Source: Elioraea sp051860475 (lineage in GTDB: Bacteria > Pseudomonadota > Alphaproteobacteria > Acetobacterales > Acetobacteraceae). Taken from it: a stretch of 64,000 bases of DNA. Under the pieces are notes generated by a model. That model saw only the letters and a program-made list of their open reading frames with translations, made no database searches and was not told the DNA's origin. Made by a program: the position numbers and the translations under genes. This document shows, in pieces, positions 42,084 to 50,171 of the stretch. Position 1 is the first letter of the stretch. Each line of letters opens with the position of its first letter. The DNA is taken from assembly GCF_051860475.1 (NCBI RefSeq), contig NZ_JBHYDW010000005.1, positions 1 through 64,000 on the forward strand, read 5' to 3'.

Positions 42084-44276
42084 ATGGGGCGGCGGTTCGG
42101 CTGCGTCGCTCTCGACCGCATCGCGCGGATCGACGCGCCGTCGCGGCCGGACCAGGATCGTGCCGCATCGACGGCGCTCGGGCCAGGGGGATCGCGTCGC
42201 GTGACCGACGACATTGTCAAGCTTCCCCCGGACGCGGGCGTTTCGCCGGATCTGCGCATCGATCCGCACGTGCTGCACGACATGCTGCGGCGGCGCCGCA
42301 AAGGCCGCCGCCGCTGGATCGCGGAGGTCGCGGATCCTGCCGCTGCCGGCAAGCGGGTCGCGGCCCTCGGGGCGCGGCTGCGTGGGCGACGCTGGCAGGC
42401 CGAACTCCGGATCGATCGCGGCGAGGATGCGCGCGGGCAGGTCGCCGAGGTCGCGCGCGAGGCGGGCAGCGAGCTGGTCGCGCTGCGCGAGCCGCGCCCG
42501 GTCGCGCCACCCCAGGAGGGACGCGCACGGCCGACGCCGGCACTGCCTCAGGATGCGTGGGTCCCCGAGCGCGTGGCCGGGCTCGACGGGTCGGGGATCG
42601 CGGTCGGCGTGGTCGATTTCGGGTTCCGGTTCGATCACGTGACGTTCAGGAAGCGCGATGGACGCTCGCGCATCGCCTGGCTCTGGGACCAGAATCCGGC
42701 CGGGCGCGGGCCCGACCCGCTGGACGTGCTGCCCGGCCATCCATTCAGCGCGGGCTACGGGGTCGTGCACGGCCGCGCCGAGATCGAGCGCTGGATCGCC
42801 GCGGGCGTCGCCCCCTACGACCCCGAGGCGCACTACTACGACCCCGCGCTGCTGGCACTCGGACTGCACGGCACGCATGTCGCCTCGCTGGCGGCCGGCT
42901 CGCCGTTCCCGATCACCGACGCGCTCGGCACCCGGCGCGCGTTCGCCGGCGTCGCCCCGTGTGCCGATCTGTATCTGGTGCAGCTCGGCGTCACGCAGTC
43001 GGACTTCATCGAGCCGAGCGTGCCGGCCGCGCTCGCGGACGACCGCGCGCCGCCCACGCCGCGCGCGCTGAGCGACAACACACGGCTGTGCGATGCCGTG
43101 CACTGGATCATCGCGCGTGCGATCGCCGATGGCCGCAAGGGCGTGGTGATCAATCTCAGTCTCGCCACCCATGCCGGCGCGCATGACGGCCGCTCGATGG
43201 TCGAGAGCGAGATCGATCGGCTGATCGAGGCGGTGGAGAACGGCGGCGCGTCGATGCCGATGATCGCGGTCGTGATCTGCGCCGGCAATGCAGGCGATGC
43301 CCGCGCGCACGCGGCCGTGCCGCTCTCGCCCGGCACGACCGGGCAATTCGGCTGGGAGATCCAGCCGACCGACCGGGACCTCTCCGAGATCGAGCTCTGG
43401 CACGATCCGGATGCGACCATCGAGGTCACGCTGCACGCGCCCCCTGCCCTGGAGCGTGCCGGCTTCGGCCCCTGGCCGCTCGTACCCACCGACGGCGTGC
43501 CCGGGCGCTGGCTGCGCGGCCCCGCGGCCGACCCCGGGGCCTTCGGCTGGTGGACCAACACGAAGCACCACGCGCGCGCGCGGCCCGCCTGCATCGGCGT
43601 GCGCATCGATCCGTCGGTCGGCGAGAGCGCGGACGGCGCGCGCAGGCTCGACGGCGTCTGGAGCTTCGTGCTGCGCCACGCCGGCGGCCCGCCCGCCGAG
43701 CTGCACGCCTGGGCCGAGCGCGAGCACGGTCCTGCGCCGGCGCGGATCACCGCGCCGCCCTCCGCCCTGCGCAGCGCCTATGCGCGATCGACGCTCGGCT
43801 CGCTGTGCTGCGGCCGGCACAGCATCGTCGTCGGCGCCGCATTCCAGGCGCCGAGCTCACCGCTCGGCTTCCGGCCGTCCGCCAATTCCGGCGCCGGGCC
43901 GCGGCCATGGCTGCCGCCGCCGCTGGACTGGTCCGAAACCGACGATCCGGCCCGGCCGCATCTCTGCGCCGTCGGCATCGCCGCGGCCGGCGCAGGCGGA
44001 CGCACGAGGCAGGACGCGGTGGTGATGGACGGCACAAGCCAGGCCGCGCCGCAGGTCGCTGGCGCCATCGCGCTGCTGATGCAGGCGGCCCCGGCCGGAC
44101 GGCGGCTCTCAGCCGGTGCGCTGCGCGACGCGCTGATCGCGTCGGCGCGCGTGCGGCCGCTGCACGATCCCGCCTCGAGCACCGATCGCGCCGGCGCCGA
44201 ACGGGCAGGCGCAGGGCTGCTCAACGCCGCCGGCGCGGTGGCGCTGATCGCGGCGGCGGACACGCGGCCGGCATGA
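42084..44276 (+). CDS. S8 family subtilisin-like serine protease of a putative peptide-maturation operon
   Basis: A 730-residue subtilase with no signal peptide, so probably cytoplasmic. About 160 N-terminal residues of unknown fold precede the catalytic Asp178 (GVVDFGF). His262 follows in LHGTHVAS, the oxyanion Asn in ICAGNAGD and Ser652 in MDGTSQAAPQVAGA. An insert of about 200 residues with beta-rich, Trp/His-containing sequence separates Asn and Ser. The ATG at 42084 follows a direct repeat TAGCGTGACA. GTG 42201, preceded by AGGGGGA, is a serious alternative, as residues 1-39 look unlike protein. It overlaps the radical SAM gene by 4 bp. In this context it could cleave a leader from a modified peptide. 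Confidence 0.9.
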   Translation: MGRRFGCVALDRIARIDAPSRPDQDRAASTALGPGGSRRVTDDIVKLPPDAGVSPDLRIDPHVLHDMLRRRRKGRRRWIAEVADPAAAGKRVAALGARLRGRRWQAELRIDRGEDARGQVAEVAREAGSELVALREPRPVAPPQEGRARPTPALPQDAWVPERVAGLDGSGIAVGVVDFGFRFDHVTFRKRDGRSRIAWLWDQNPAGRGPDPLDVLPGHPFSAGYGVVHGRAEIERWIAAGVAPYDPEAHYYDPALLALGLHGTHVASLAAGSPFPITDALGTRRAFAGVAPCADLYLVQLGVTQSDFIEPSVPAALADDRAPPTPRALSDNTRLCDAVHWIIARAIADGRKGVVINLSLATHAGAHDGRSMVESEIDRLIEAVENGGASMPMIAVVICAGNAGDARAHAAVPLSPGTTGQFGWEIQPTDRDLSEIELWHDPDATIEVTLHAPPALERAGFGPWPLVPTDGVPGRWLRGPAADPGAFGWWTNTKHHARARPACIGVRIDPSVGESADGARRLDGVWSFVLRHAGGPPAELHAWAEREHGPAPARITAPPSALRSAYARSTLGSLCCGRHSIVVGAAFQAPSSPLGFRPSANSGAGPRPWLPPPLDWSETDDPARPHLCAVGIAAAGAGGRTRQDAVVMDGTSQAAPQVAGAIALLMQAAPAGRRLSAGALRDALIASARVRPLHDPASSTDRAGAERAGAGLLNAAGAVALIAAADTRPA

Positions 44277-45298
44277 GCGCCCCCGCGATGCGCGGCGGCG
44301 CGCCCTGGATGGCGCGGCCGATGAAGCTGACGCTCTGCCTGACCGCGCGCTGCCCGCTCGCCTGCAGCACCTGCTATGCCGATTGCGGCGCGCGGTCCGC
44401 CGCCGATGAGCTCGACACGGCGACCTGGCTGCGGCTGATCGACCAGCTCGCCGCGGCGGGTGTCATCAACGTGTTCGTCGAGGGGGGCGAGCCGCTCGCG
44501 CGCGAGGATGCCGAGACCATCCTCGCGCATGCCGCCGCACGGATGTTCACCACCCTGCGCACCCATGCGGTGACGATCGACGACGCAACCGCGATGCGGC
44601 TTGCCGCGATCGGCATCGGCCGCGTCTATGTCGATCTGCTGGGTGCCGATGCCGCGACCCATGATGCGATGGTCGGCGTGCCAGGCAGCTTCGGCGCCGC
44701 GCTCGCCGGGATCGCGGCGCTGCGCCGGCACGGCGTGCCGGTGTCGATCCTGATGATCCTGTGCCGGCCGAACGCCGCCGAGCTGCCAGCCCTCGCGCGG
44801 CGTGCGGCCGCGTCCGGCGCGGACGAGCTCGGCGTGCTGCGCCTCTATCCACTCGGCCGTGCACGCCGGCACTGGACCGAGCTCGCGCTGTCGCTGCCCG
44901 AGCAGATGGACGCGATTCGCACCGTTGCCGCCGCGCTGCCGCCGGGGCTCCGGCTGATGCAGTCCTGGCACCCGAACGACGCCAATTGCTGCTGGCAGAA
45001 CGCCGCGATCGACCCCTACGGCCACGCGATCGGCTGCCCCTACCTGCGCGAGTATGTCGACTACGGCGACCTCCGCGCCACGCCCTGGCTCGAGACCTGG
45101 AACCACCCGCTCTATCGGCGCTTGCGCGCCGGCGAGGTCGAAGGGCACTGTCCCGACTGCGCATCGAGCCAGCTCACCCGCGGCGGCTGCCGCGCCACCG
45201 CGTACGCCTTCCACGGGCGCTGGGACGCGCCCGATCCGTTCTGCGAAACGATGAACGAGGGAACCGATCTCCGTGTTCTGCCCGACCGACCGCTTTGA
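44273..45298 (+). CDS. radical SAM enzyme with SPASM-like C-terminus
   Basis: A 341-residue radical SAM protein. Cys27, Cys31 and Cys34 (RCPLACSTCYADC) form the CX3CX2C site for the 4Fe-4S cluster. A GGEP motif follows (FVEGGEPL). The C-terminal part carries at least seven further cysteines (NCCWQ, IGCPY, HCPDC, GGCRA, PFCE), as in SPASM/twitch domains that bind extra clusters in peptide-modifying enzymes such as PqqE. It overlaps the protease gene by 4 bp and the PqqD-like gene by 26 bp. I infer modification of a peptide or protein, reaction unknown. Confidence 0.9.
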   Translation: MSAPAMRGGAPWMARPMKLTLCLTARCPLACSTCYADCGARSAADELDTATWLRLIDQLAAAGVINVFVEGGEPLAREDAETILAHAAARMFTTLRTHAVTIDDATAMRLAAIGIGRVYVDLLGADAATHDAMVGVPGSFGAALAGIAALRRHGVPVSILMILCRPNAAELPALARRAAASGADELGVLRLYPLGRARRHWTELALSLPEQMDAIRTVAAALPPGLRLMQSWHPNDANCCWQNAAIDPYGHAIGCPYLREYVDYGDLRATPWLETWNHPLYRRLRAGEVEGHCPDCASSQLTRGGCRATAYAFHGRWDAPDPFCETMNEGTDLRVLPDRPL

Positions 45299-45572
45299 AC
45301 ACGCTCCCGGCATCGTGCTGCGGCCGATGCCGGAATGGGGCCTCGCCTACGCCTATACGCCACTGCGCCCCGCGCTGACCGAGCTCAACACCACCACCTG
45401 GCTGATCGCGGCGCTGTGCGAGGGCACGACGCTGGCCGAGCTGGAAGCCGCCTTCGCCGACACTGTCCGACGCGTCGCCGGCGACAACGCGGCGCGCGAC
45501 ACGCTGCATCGCGGCCTCGCCATGCTGGTGGAGGCCGGCATCATCGCCCGTACCGAGGAGACCGCTCGATGA
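45273..45572 (+). CDS. PqqD-like peptide-binding protein (RiPP recognition element)
   Basis: A 99-residue protein starting at GTG 45273 inside the radical SAM gene. LTELNTTTWLIAALCEGTTLAELEAAFADT followed by a helical LVEAGIIAR segment is the usual pattern of PqqD/RRE winged-helix domains, which hold the leader of a precursor peptide for the modifying enzyme. Overlap with both neighbours implies fixed stoichiometry. The assignment is by pattern only, and RRE domains are weakly conserved. Its presence next to a SPASM enzyme is the main support. Confidence 0.75.
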   Translation: MFCPTDRFEHAPGIVLRPMPEWGLAYAYTPLRPALTELNTTTWLIAALCEGTTLAELEAAFADTVRRVAGDNAARDTLHRGLAMLVEAGIIARTEETAR

Positions 45573-46141
45573 GCGACCGCACCCGCACGCTGCTGTATCT
45601 CCGCGCGCTGATCGACGCGGACGGGCGTCTGCCCGAGCCTGCCCTCGAACCCGTGCGCCTCTCCGTGCGCACGGCCGGCAGCATCCCGCCCAAGGCGGTG
45701 ATGGCGGCAGCGGGCTACATCGTCGTGGTCTGGACCTGGCGCATCAAGCCGACCGTCACCCGCACGGAGATCGAGGAGTGGGAAACCGGTCATGCCGAGG
45801 AACTCGACGTCGCCGAGAACCAGCCCCAGCCGATGTCCGGGCCCGGCGGCAGCGTGACCGATGCCGAGAGCGGGGCGGTGCCATCGCGGCGCAAGCTCGC
45901 GTACCACGGCACCGTGCTGGCGCGGCGCAGCGTGTTTGCCCCGCCCGGGCGCACCCTTCAGACGCTCTGGGGCGCCTGGGGCGAGGGGCGGGTCTGGCTC
46001 GAATCGGTGCTCAGCAAGGCGCCGGATGCCGTCACGCCCGAATGGCTGCAGCCGATCGCACGCACCGTGGTCGATCTGCGCACCCGGCTGATGGACGGGG
46101 ACCCCGATGTGACCGTGATCGACCCGTCGCTGCCGCTGTAG
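45569..46141 (+). CDS. unknown protein of the protease/radical SAM operon, Trp-rich and Cys-free
   Basis: A 190-residue protein starting at the ATG overlapping the PqqD-like stop codon (ATGA). I recognise no domain. It has no cysteine but seven tryptophans (VVVWTWR, EEWE, LWGAWGEGRVWLE, EWLQ), a Pro/Gly/Ser-rich middle (QPQPMSGPGGSV), and ends DPDVTVIDPSLPL. It could be the substrate of the radical SAM enzyme, a structural partner, or a separate effector. Its length exceeds that of typical RiPP precursors. Followed by a strong hairpin that ends the operon. Confidence 0.7.
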   Translation: MSDRTRTLLYLRALIDADGRLPEPALEPVRLSVRTAGSIPPKAVMAAAGYIVVVWTWRIKPTVTRTEIEEWETGHAEELDVAENQPQPMSGPGGSVTDAESGAVPSRRKLAYHGTVLARRSVFAPPGRTLQTLWGAWGEGRVWLESVLSKAPDAVTPEWLQPIARTVVDLRTRLMDGDPDVTVIDPSLPL

Positions 46142-46174
46142 GACGGGCAACCTGGGGCAAGGACCGCTACCAGG

Positions 46175-46200
46175 CCCCATCGCGGGCAGCCGCGATGGGG
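46175..46200 (+). terminator. hairpin terminating the protease/radical SAM operon
   Basis: CCCCATCGCGG-GCAG-CCGCGATGGGG is a perfect 11-bp stem with a 4-nt loop, 34 bp after the last stop codon. No T-run follows. The remaining sequence up to 46295 holds nothing I can identify. Confidence 0.6.
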
Positions 46201-46295
46201 TCCGATGCCCGTCCCCCACACGCCCCATGCCATGTCCTGTGCAGCCAGCGCGCATGTGATTCGCGCGACCGCGTCCGCTTTGCGATGGCGGTCCC

Positions 46296-47027
46296 GTGGA
46301 CAGTTCCAGCTGGCGGCGCATCTATGCGGTCTGCGAGCGGACCGGGCCCGGGTTCTGGGACGAGCCGGTCAACGCGCTCACCAATGCCGCGTTTCTGATC
46401 GCGGCGTGGCTGGCGTGGCGGCGCTGGCGCGCGGCGGGCGCGGATGACTGGGCGGTCGCGGCGCTGATCGGGGTCACCGCGGCGATCGGCGTCGGCAGCT
46501 TCCTGTTTCACACCTTCGCGACGCGCTGGGCCCTGACTGCCGACGTGGTGCCGATCCAGGTCTTCATCGGCGGATACCTGGTGCTGGCGTTGCGACGGTT
46601 CCTGCGTGTGCCGTGGCTCGCGATGCCCATCGCGTTCCTGGTCTGTTGGCTGATCGTCGATCAGTGGCGCGGCCTGGTGCCGTGGGAATGGGGCTGGCGC
46701 TGGCGCAGCTACGGGGCGGCGCTGGTGCTGCTGGTCACGGTCGGCACGCTGACCGTGCTGCGCGGGCTCGCGCTGGAGGCGCGATCGATCCGCCTCGGCC
46801 TGCATCTGCTGGGCGCGGCCGCACTGTTCACCGTCTCGATGATCGCCGCGACCAACGACCGCGCGGTGTGTCACATCCTGCCGATCGGCCTGCACCCCGT
46901 GTGGCACATCCTCAACGGCGCGACCTTGTATTGGCTCCTCCACGTCGCCATCGCCGCGCGTGACGTTCAAGGGATAGGGGGTGTGGGGGAAAGTGCCGCG
47001 GGCCCTTTCCCCCCCCGAAGTTCCTAG
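46296..47027 (+). CDS. ceramidase-family (CREST superfamily) membrane protein
   Basis: A 243-residue protein with about seven membrane helices. It matches alkaline ceramidase-type hydrolases: GPGFWDEPVNALTNAAFL near the N-terminus, the GSFLFHTFAT segment with a metal-binding His, and the C-terminal GLHPVWHILNG with two further His. Bacterial members have no settled substrate. It begins with GTG. The last ~20 residues (Gly/Ser/Pro-rich) run over a G/C hairpin at about 46984-47013. The TAG stop is formed by the edge of a MITE, so the native C-terminus was probably shorter. Confidence 0.82.
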   Translation: MDSSSWRRIYAVCERTGPGFWDEPVNALTNAAFLIAAWLAWRRWRAAGADDWAVAALIGVTAAIGVGSFLFHTFATRWALTADVVPIQVFIGGYLVLALRRFLRVPWLAMPIAFLVCWLIVDQWRGLVPWEWGWRWRSYGAALVLLVTVGTLTVLRGLALEARSIRLGLHLLGAAALFTVSMIAATNDRAVCHILPIGLHPVWHILNGATLYWLLHVAIAARDVQGIGGVGESAAGPFPPRSS

Positions 47028-47117
47028 AGCGGCTTCCGCAAGAGTGGAACTCGCTCTGGGAGTCTTTTGCGAGCATCTTCACGCGCACGGCTGAGTCCAG
47101 CCGTGTGCGATCTGCTC
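47027..47117. mobile_element. IS630-like MITE, 91 bp, between convergent genes
   Basis: It is flanked by TA on both sides (47025-47026 and 47118-47119) and begins GAGCGGCTTCCGC while the reverse complement of its end begins GAGCAGATCGCAC, close to the ends of the IS630 element at 11160-12209. It forms two hairpins. The second has CACGGCTG-AGTC-CAGCCGTG at its core. Its left TA lies in the ceramidase stop TAG and its right TA in the stop TAG of the convergent DUF3137 gene. A related copy is at 53102-53194. Confidence 0.72.
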
Positions 47118-48097
47118 TAACCCCCCTTCAACGTCTCGATGAGCCGGTGCACCATCAGGATCTCGTCCATGACCCCATGCGCATCGATGCGCAGGCGGCG
47201 GACGCTCCGGAACAGCCCGCCAACCTTGAACTGATCGCCACGCCGGGGCAGCAGCAGCAGGAACTGGTCGATGTCGAAGGCGGCATCGATTCCCTTGCGG
47301 CCGGCAGAGGCGGCCAGCATCGCCATCACGGAGACGAACTGCGGCGTGACGATCTCTGCCGCTTTGTCGCCATCGCTGGTCCAGAGCGAGAGATGGCGCG
47401 CGAACGCCTCGTCGGGGATGTCGATCCGCTGCATCCCCTCAAGCTCGCCATCGCTGAGCCGCCACGGCGTGCCGAACCTGCGCCGCTGCCCGCGGATCAG
47501 GATCGGCACCAGGATCGCCCGCGGGGTGGCGATCATGAACATCAGGCCGCGGAAGATCGTGCGCGTGCGCGTCGAGCTCCGCCGATTGCTCCCGGTGCCG
47601 CTGACGCTCCGCGTCACCATCTTCAGGTGCAGCTCCATCATGACGAAGGCGACGCCGTCATGCGTGCCCTGGAACACGTCGTCGATGTCGAGCGTGTTGT
47701 AGGGGGCGACGAGCTTGGCGCGTCTGAGCCGCCCGACCTCGCCGCTGCGGACATTCTCATGGTGCGTGATCCCGCCGATCGCCTCGCACACCACGGGTGT
47801 CACGACGTCGCGGGCCGCCTTGCGGTAGAGGTGGGCGAGGTAGAAGGCGACGCCCGGGCCGATCACCGCGGCGTGCAGGCCGAAGAAGATCGCGAAGGGA
47901 TCGCCGATCTCGAACGAGATCCAGGCGAGCGCGGGCCCGCCGAGCCCTGCAAGCAGCGCCCAGAGCCGATAGCGGCGCTGCTTGCCGCGCAATTCGGCGA
48001 GCTTGGGCGCGACGTGCTCGTTCAGCAGCGCGTCGAGCCGCTCGTGGCGTGCCGCATCCGCGGCGCCGGGGTCCCGGTCAGCCCCTGCGTCCGTCAT
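47117..48097 (-). CDS. DUF3137-like membrane protein
   Basis: A 326-residue protein with two N-terminal membrane helices (about 45-90; LWALLAGLGGPALAWISFEI and AIFFGLHAAVIGPGVAFYLAHLY) and a cytoplasmic domain. DDVFQGTHDGVAFVMMELHL and IFRGLMFMI fit the DUF3137 family, whose role is not known. ATG 48097 is preferred. An in-frame ATG at 48118 is upstream. The stop codon coincides with the edge of the MITE. It is last in the dapB-metK-trmB direction, 46 bp after trmB. Confidence 0.75.
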   Translation of the reverse strand: MTDAGADRDPGAADAARHERLDALLNEHVAPKLAELRGKQRRYRLWALLAGLGGPALAWISFEIGDPFAIFFGLHAAVIGPGVAFYLAHLYRKAARDVVTPVVCEAIGGITHHENVRSGEVGRLRRAKLVAPYNTLDIDDVFQGTHDGVAFVMMELHLKMVTRSVSGTGSNRRSSTRTRTIFRGLMFMIATPRAILVPILIRGQRRRFGTPWRLSDGELEGMQRIDIPDEAFARHLSLWTSDGDKAAEIVTPQFVSVMAMLAASAGRKGIDAAFDIDQFLLLLPRRGDQFKVGGLFRSVRRLRIDAHGVMDEILMVHRLIETLKGG

Positions 48098-48143
48098 CGG
48101 ATCATTCTGCCGTGCCAAGGGACGCGCTGTCGAGCGCGCACGG

Positions 48144-48866
48144 TCAGGCGTGGCGGATCAGGCTCCAGTAGCGCGGGCGGCGGGCCTCGCGCAGCGCCTT
48201 CGCTTCGTAGCGCGTGGGCGGCCAGCCGGCGGGCCGGGCATCCTCGACAGTGACGACCTCGAACAGGCTTTGCGCCGCAAACGTCTCGCTGATCCAGGCC
48301 TGATAGGTCGGGTCGTCCGAGGCGATTCGCCACTCCGCGCCGGGCGCGAGCGCGCGCGCGACCTCCCCCAGCAGCGCCGGGTGGACGAAGCGGCGGCGGG
48401 CGTGGCGCGCCTTCGGCCAGGGGTCGGGAAACATCAGGAACAGCCGCGCGATCGACGCGGTAGGCAGCAGGCGGAGCAAGGCGCGCGCATCCCCGGGCCA
48501 CAGCAGCAGGTTGGGGGGCGGCAGGCCCGTCGCCTCCTCGCCCTCGGCGACGTAGCGGCCGAGCAACGACACGAGCCCGTTCTCGAACACCTCCGCGGCG
48601 ATGAGGCCGATATCGGGATGTGCCTGCACGAGCGCGGCGGTGTGCTCGCCCGAGCCGAAGCCGACCTCGAGCCAGACCTCGCGCACCGGCGCGCGGAAGG
48701 CGGCGCGCGGATCGCCGGCCTGGCCCGCGGTCAGCCGCGCGCGCGGCAGGGTCTCCTCGATCAGCCTCTGCTGGCGCGGGCGGAGCGCATGGCCGCGCCG
48801 CCGCCCGTAGAGCCGCTCGACCGGCGGGCGGTCGAGCTTCTTCGACCGATCCGCCGGGACGATCAC
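48144..48866 (-). CDS. trmB: tRNA (guanine-N7-)-methyltransferase
   Basis: Makes m7G46 in tRNA. The 240-residue protein carries the SAM-binding LEVGFGSGEHTAAL, the EVFENGLVSLL segment and the family signature LFLMFPDPWPKARHARRRFV. An N-terminal basic YGRRRGHALRPRQ motif is usual. It starts with GTG, 1 bp after the metK stop codon, so it is co-translated with the SAM synthase that supplies its methyl donor. This metK-trmB order is common in alphaproteobacteria. Confidence 0.96.
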   Translation of the reverse strand: MIVPADRSKKLDRPPVERLYGRRRGHALRPRQQRLIEETLPRARLTAGQAGDPRAAFRAPVREVWLEVGFGSGEHTAALVQAHPDIGLIAAEVFENGLVSLLGRYVAEGEEATGLPPPNLLLWPGDARALLRLLPTASIARLFLMFPDPWPKARHARRRFVHPALLGEVARALAPGAEWRIASDDPTYQAWISETFAAQSLFEVVTVEDARPAGWPPTRYEAKALREARRPRYWSLIRHA

Positions 48867-48867
48867 G

Positions 48868-50055
48868 TCACCGCCCGAAGGCGGCCTTCAAGACCGGGAC
48901 GAGGTCGGTCCGCTCCCAGGTGAAGGTGCCCTTCTCGTCGTCCGGCTCCCGGCCGAAATGACCGTAGGCCGAGGTCGGCACGTAGATCGGCCGGTTCATG
49001 TGCAGGTGCTCACGGATGCCGCGCGGCGAGAGGTTCACGTGCTCCTGCACCACCTTGGCGAGCTTCACCTCGTCGATGTCCTTGCCCGTACCCTGCAGGT
49101 CGAAATAGACCGAGAGCGGTTTGGAGACGCCGATCGCGTAGCTCACCTGGATGGTGCAGCGCTCGGCGAGCCCCGCGGCGACCACGTTCTTCGCGAGGTA
49201 GCGGCACATATAGGCGGCGGAACGATCCACCTTGGTCGGGTCCTTGCCCGAGAACGCGCCACCGCCATGCGGGCAGGCGCCGCCATAGGTGTCGACGATG
49301 ATCTTGCGGCCCGTGAGCCCGCAGTCGCCGTCCGGCCCGCCGATCACGAACTTGCCGGTCGGGTTCACGTAGAACTCGCCTTCCGGGCACATCCAGCCCT
49401 TGGGCAGCGAGGACTCCACGATCGGCCACAGCATGCGCTTGATCTGCGACTGCTCCATGCCCTCGACATGCTGGGTGGACACGACGATCGAGGTCGCCTT
49501 CACCGGCTTGCCGTCCACGTACATCAGCGTGACCTGGCTTTTGACGTCGGGCAGCAGCCCCTCGACCATCGGGTCCTTGTTGTGCCGCATCTCCGCCATC
49601 CGGCGCAGGATCAGGTGCGCGTAGTGGATCGGCGCCGGCATCAGGTGCTCGGTCTCGGTGCAGGCATAGCCGAACATGATGCCCTGATCGCCCGCGCCCT
49701 CGTCCTTGTTGCCGATTGCGTCCACGCCCTGGGCGATGTCGGCGGACTGGGCGTGCAGGTGGCAGACGATCTCGGCGTCCTTCCACGAGAACCCGGCCTG
49801 GTCGTAGCCGATGTCGCGCACCGCGAGGCGCGCGAGATGCATCAGGTGCTCGTGGGTGAGGTGGTCGGGGCCGCGCACCTCGCCGGCCAGCACGATCCGG
49901 TTGGTGGTGACGAGCGTCTCGCAGGCCACGCGCGCATAGGGGTCGGCGGCCAGGAAGGCATCGACGATGGTGTCGCTGATCCGGTCGGCGACCTTGTCCG
50001 GGTGGCCCTCCGACACGGACTCGGAGGTGAAGAGATACTCGCCCTTCGCGCGCAT
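48868..50055 (-). CDS. metK: S-adenosylmethionine synthase
   Basis: Makes SAM from methionine and ATP. The 395-residue length is standard. Visible signatures are FTSESVSEGHPDKVADRISD at the N-terminus, GAGDQGIMFGYA and GGGAFSGKDPTKVDRS. ATG 50055 (MRAKGEYLFTSES) is chosen over the longer frame to 50124, with AAGAGGA and TTAAGG upstream. I looked for a SAM riboswitch in the 116-bp leader and could not support one. Confidence 0.98.
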   Translation of the reverse strand: MRAKGEYLFTSESVSEGHPDKVADRISDTIVDAFLAADPYARVACETLVTTNRIVLAGEVRGPDHLTHEHLMHLARLAVRDIGYDQAGFSWKDAEIVCHLHAQSADIAQGVDAIGNKDEGAGDQGIMFGYACTETEHLMPAPIHYAHLILRRMAEMRHNKDPMVEGLLPDVKSQVTLMYVDGKPVKATSIVVSTQHVEGMEQSQIKRMLWPIVESSLPKGWMCPEGEFYVNPTGKFVIGGPDGDCGLTGRKIIVDTYGGACPHGGGAFSGKDPTKVDRSAAYMCRYLAKNVVAAGLAERCTIQVSYAIGVSKPLSVYFDLQGTGKDIDEVKLAKVVQEHVNLSPRGIREHLHMNRPIYVPTSAYGHFGREPDDEKGTFTWERTDLVPVLKAAFGR

Positions 50056-50171
50056 GGCCTTAATCGTCCTCTTGTCGCGTGGAGTCGGTTGTCGGGGGGC
50101 TGTCGGCGGCGCGGGGTTTGGCAAGGAACGGAGGCGGGGTCAAGGCAAGCGGGTGCGCGGCAGGGTGCGCC

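Noticed and set aside
42016..46295. Short classical RiPP precursor gene near the radical SAM operon
   Set aside because: The gaps 42016-42083 and 46142-46295 hold no short frame with a ribosome site and a leader/core pattern. Only the 190-residue gene remains as candidate.
50056..50171. Possible SAM riboswitch upstream of metK
   Set aside because: The 116-bp leader was read for SAM-II, SAM-V and SAM/SAH-type conserved cores and no convincing match or pseudoknot was found.
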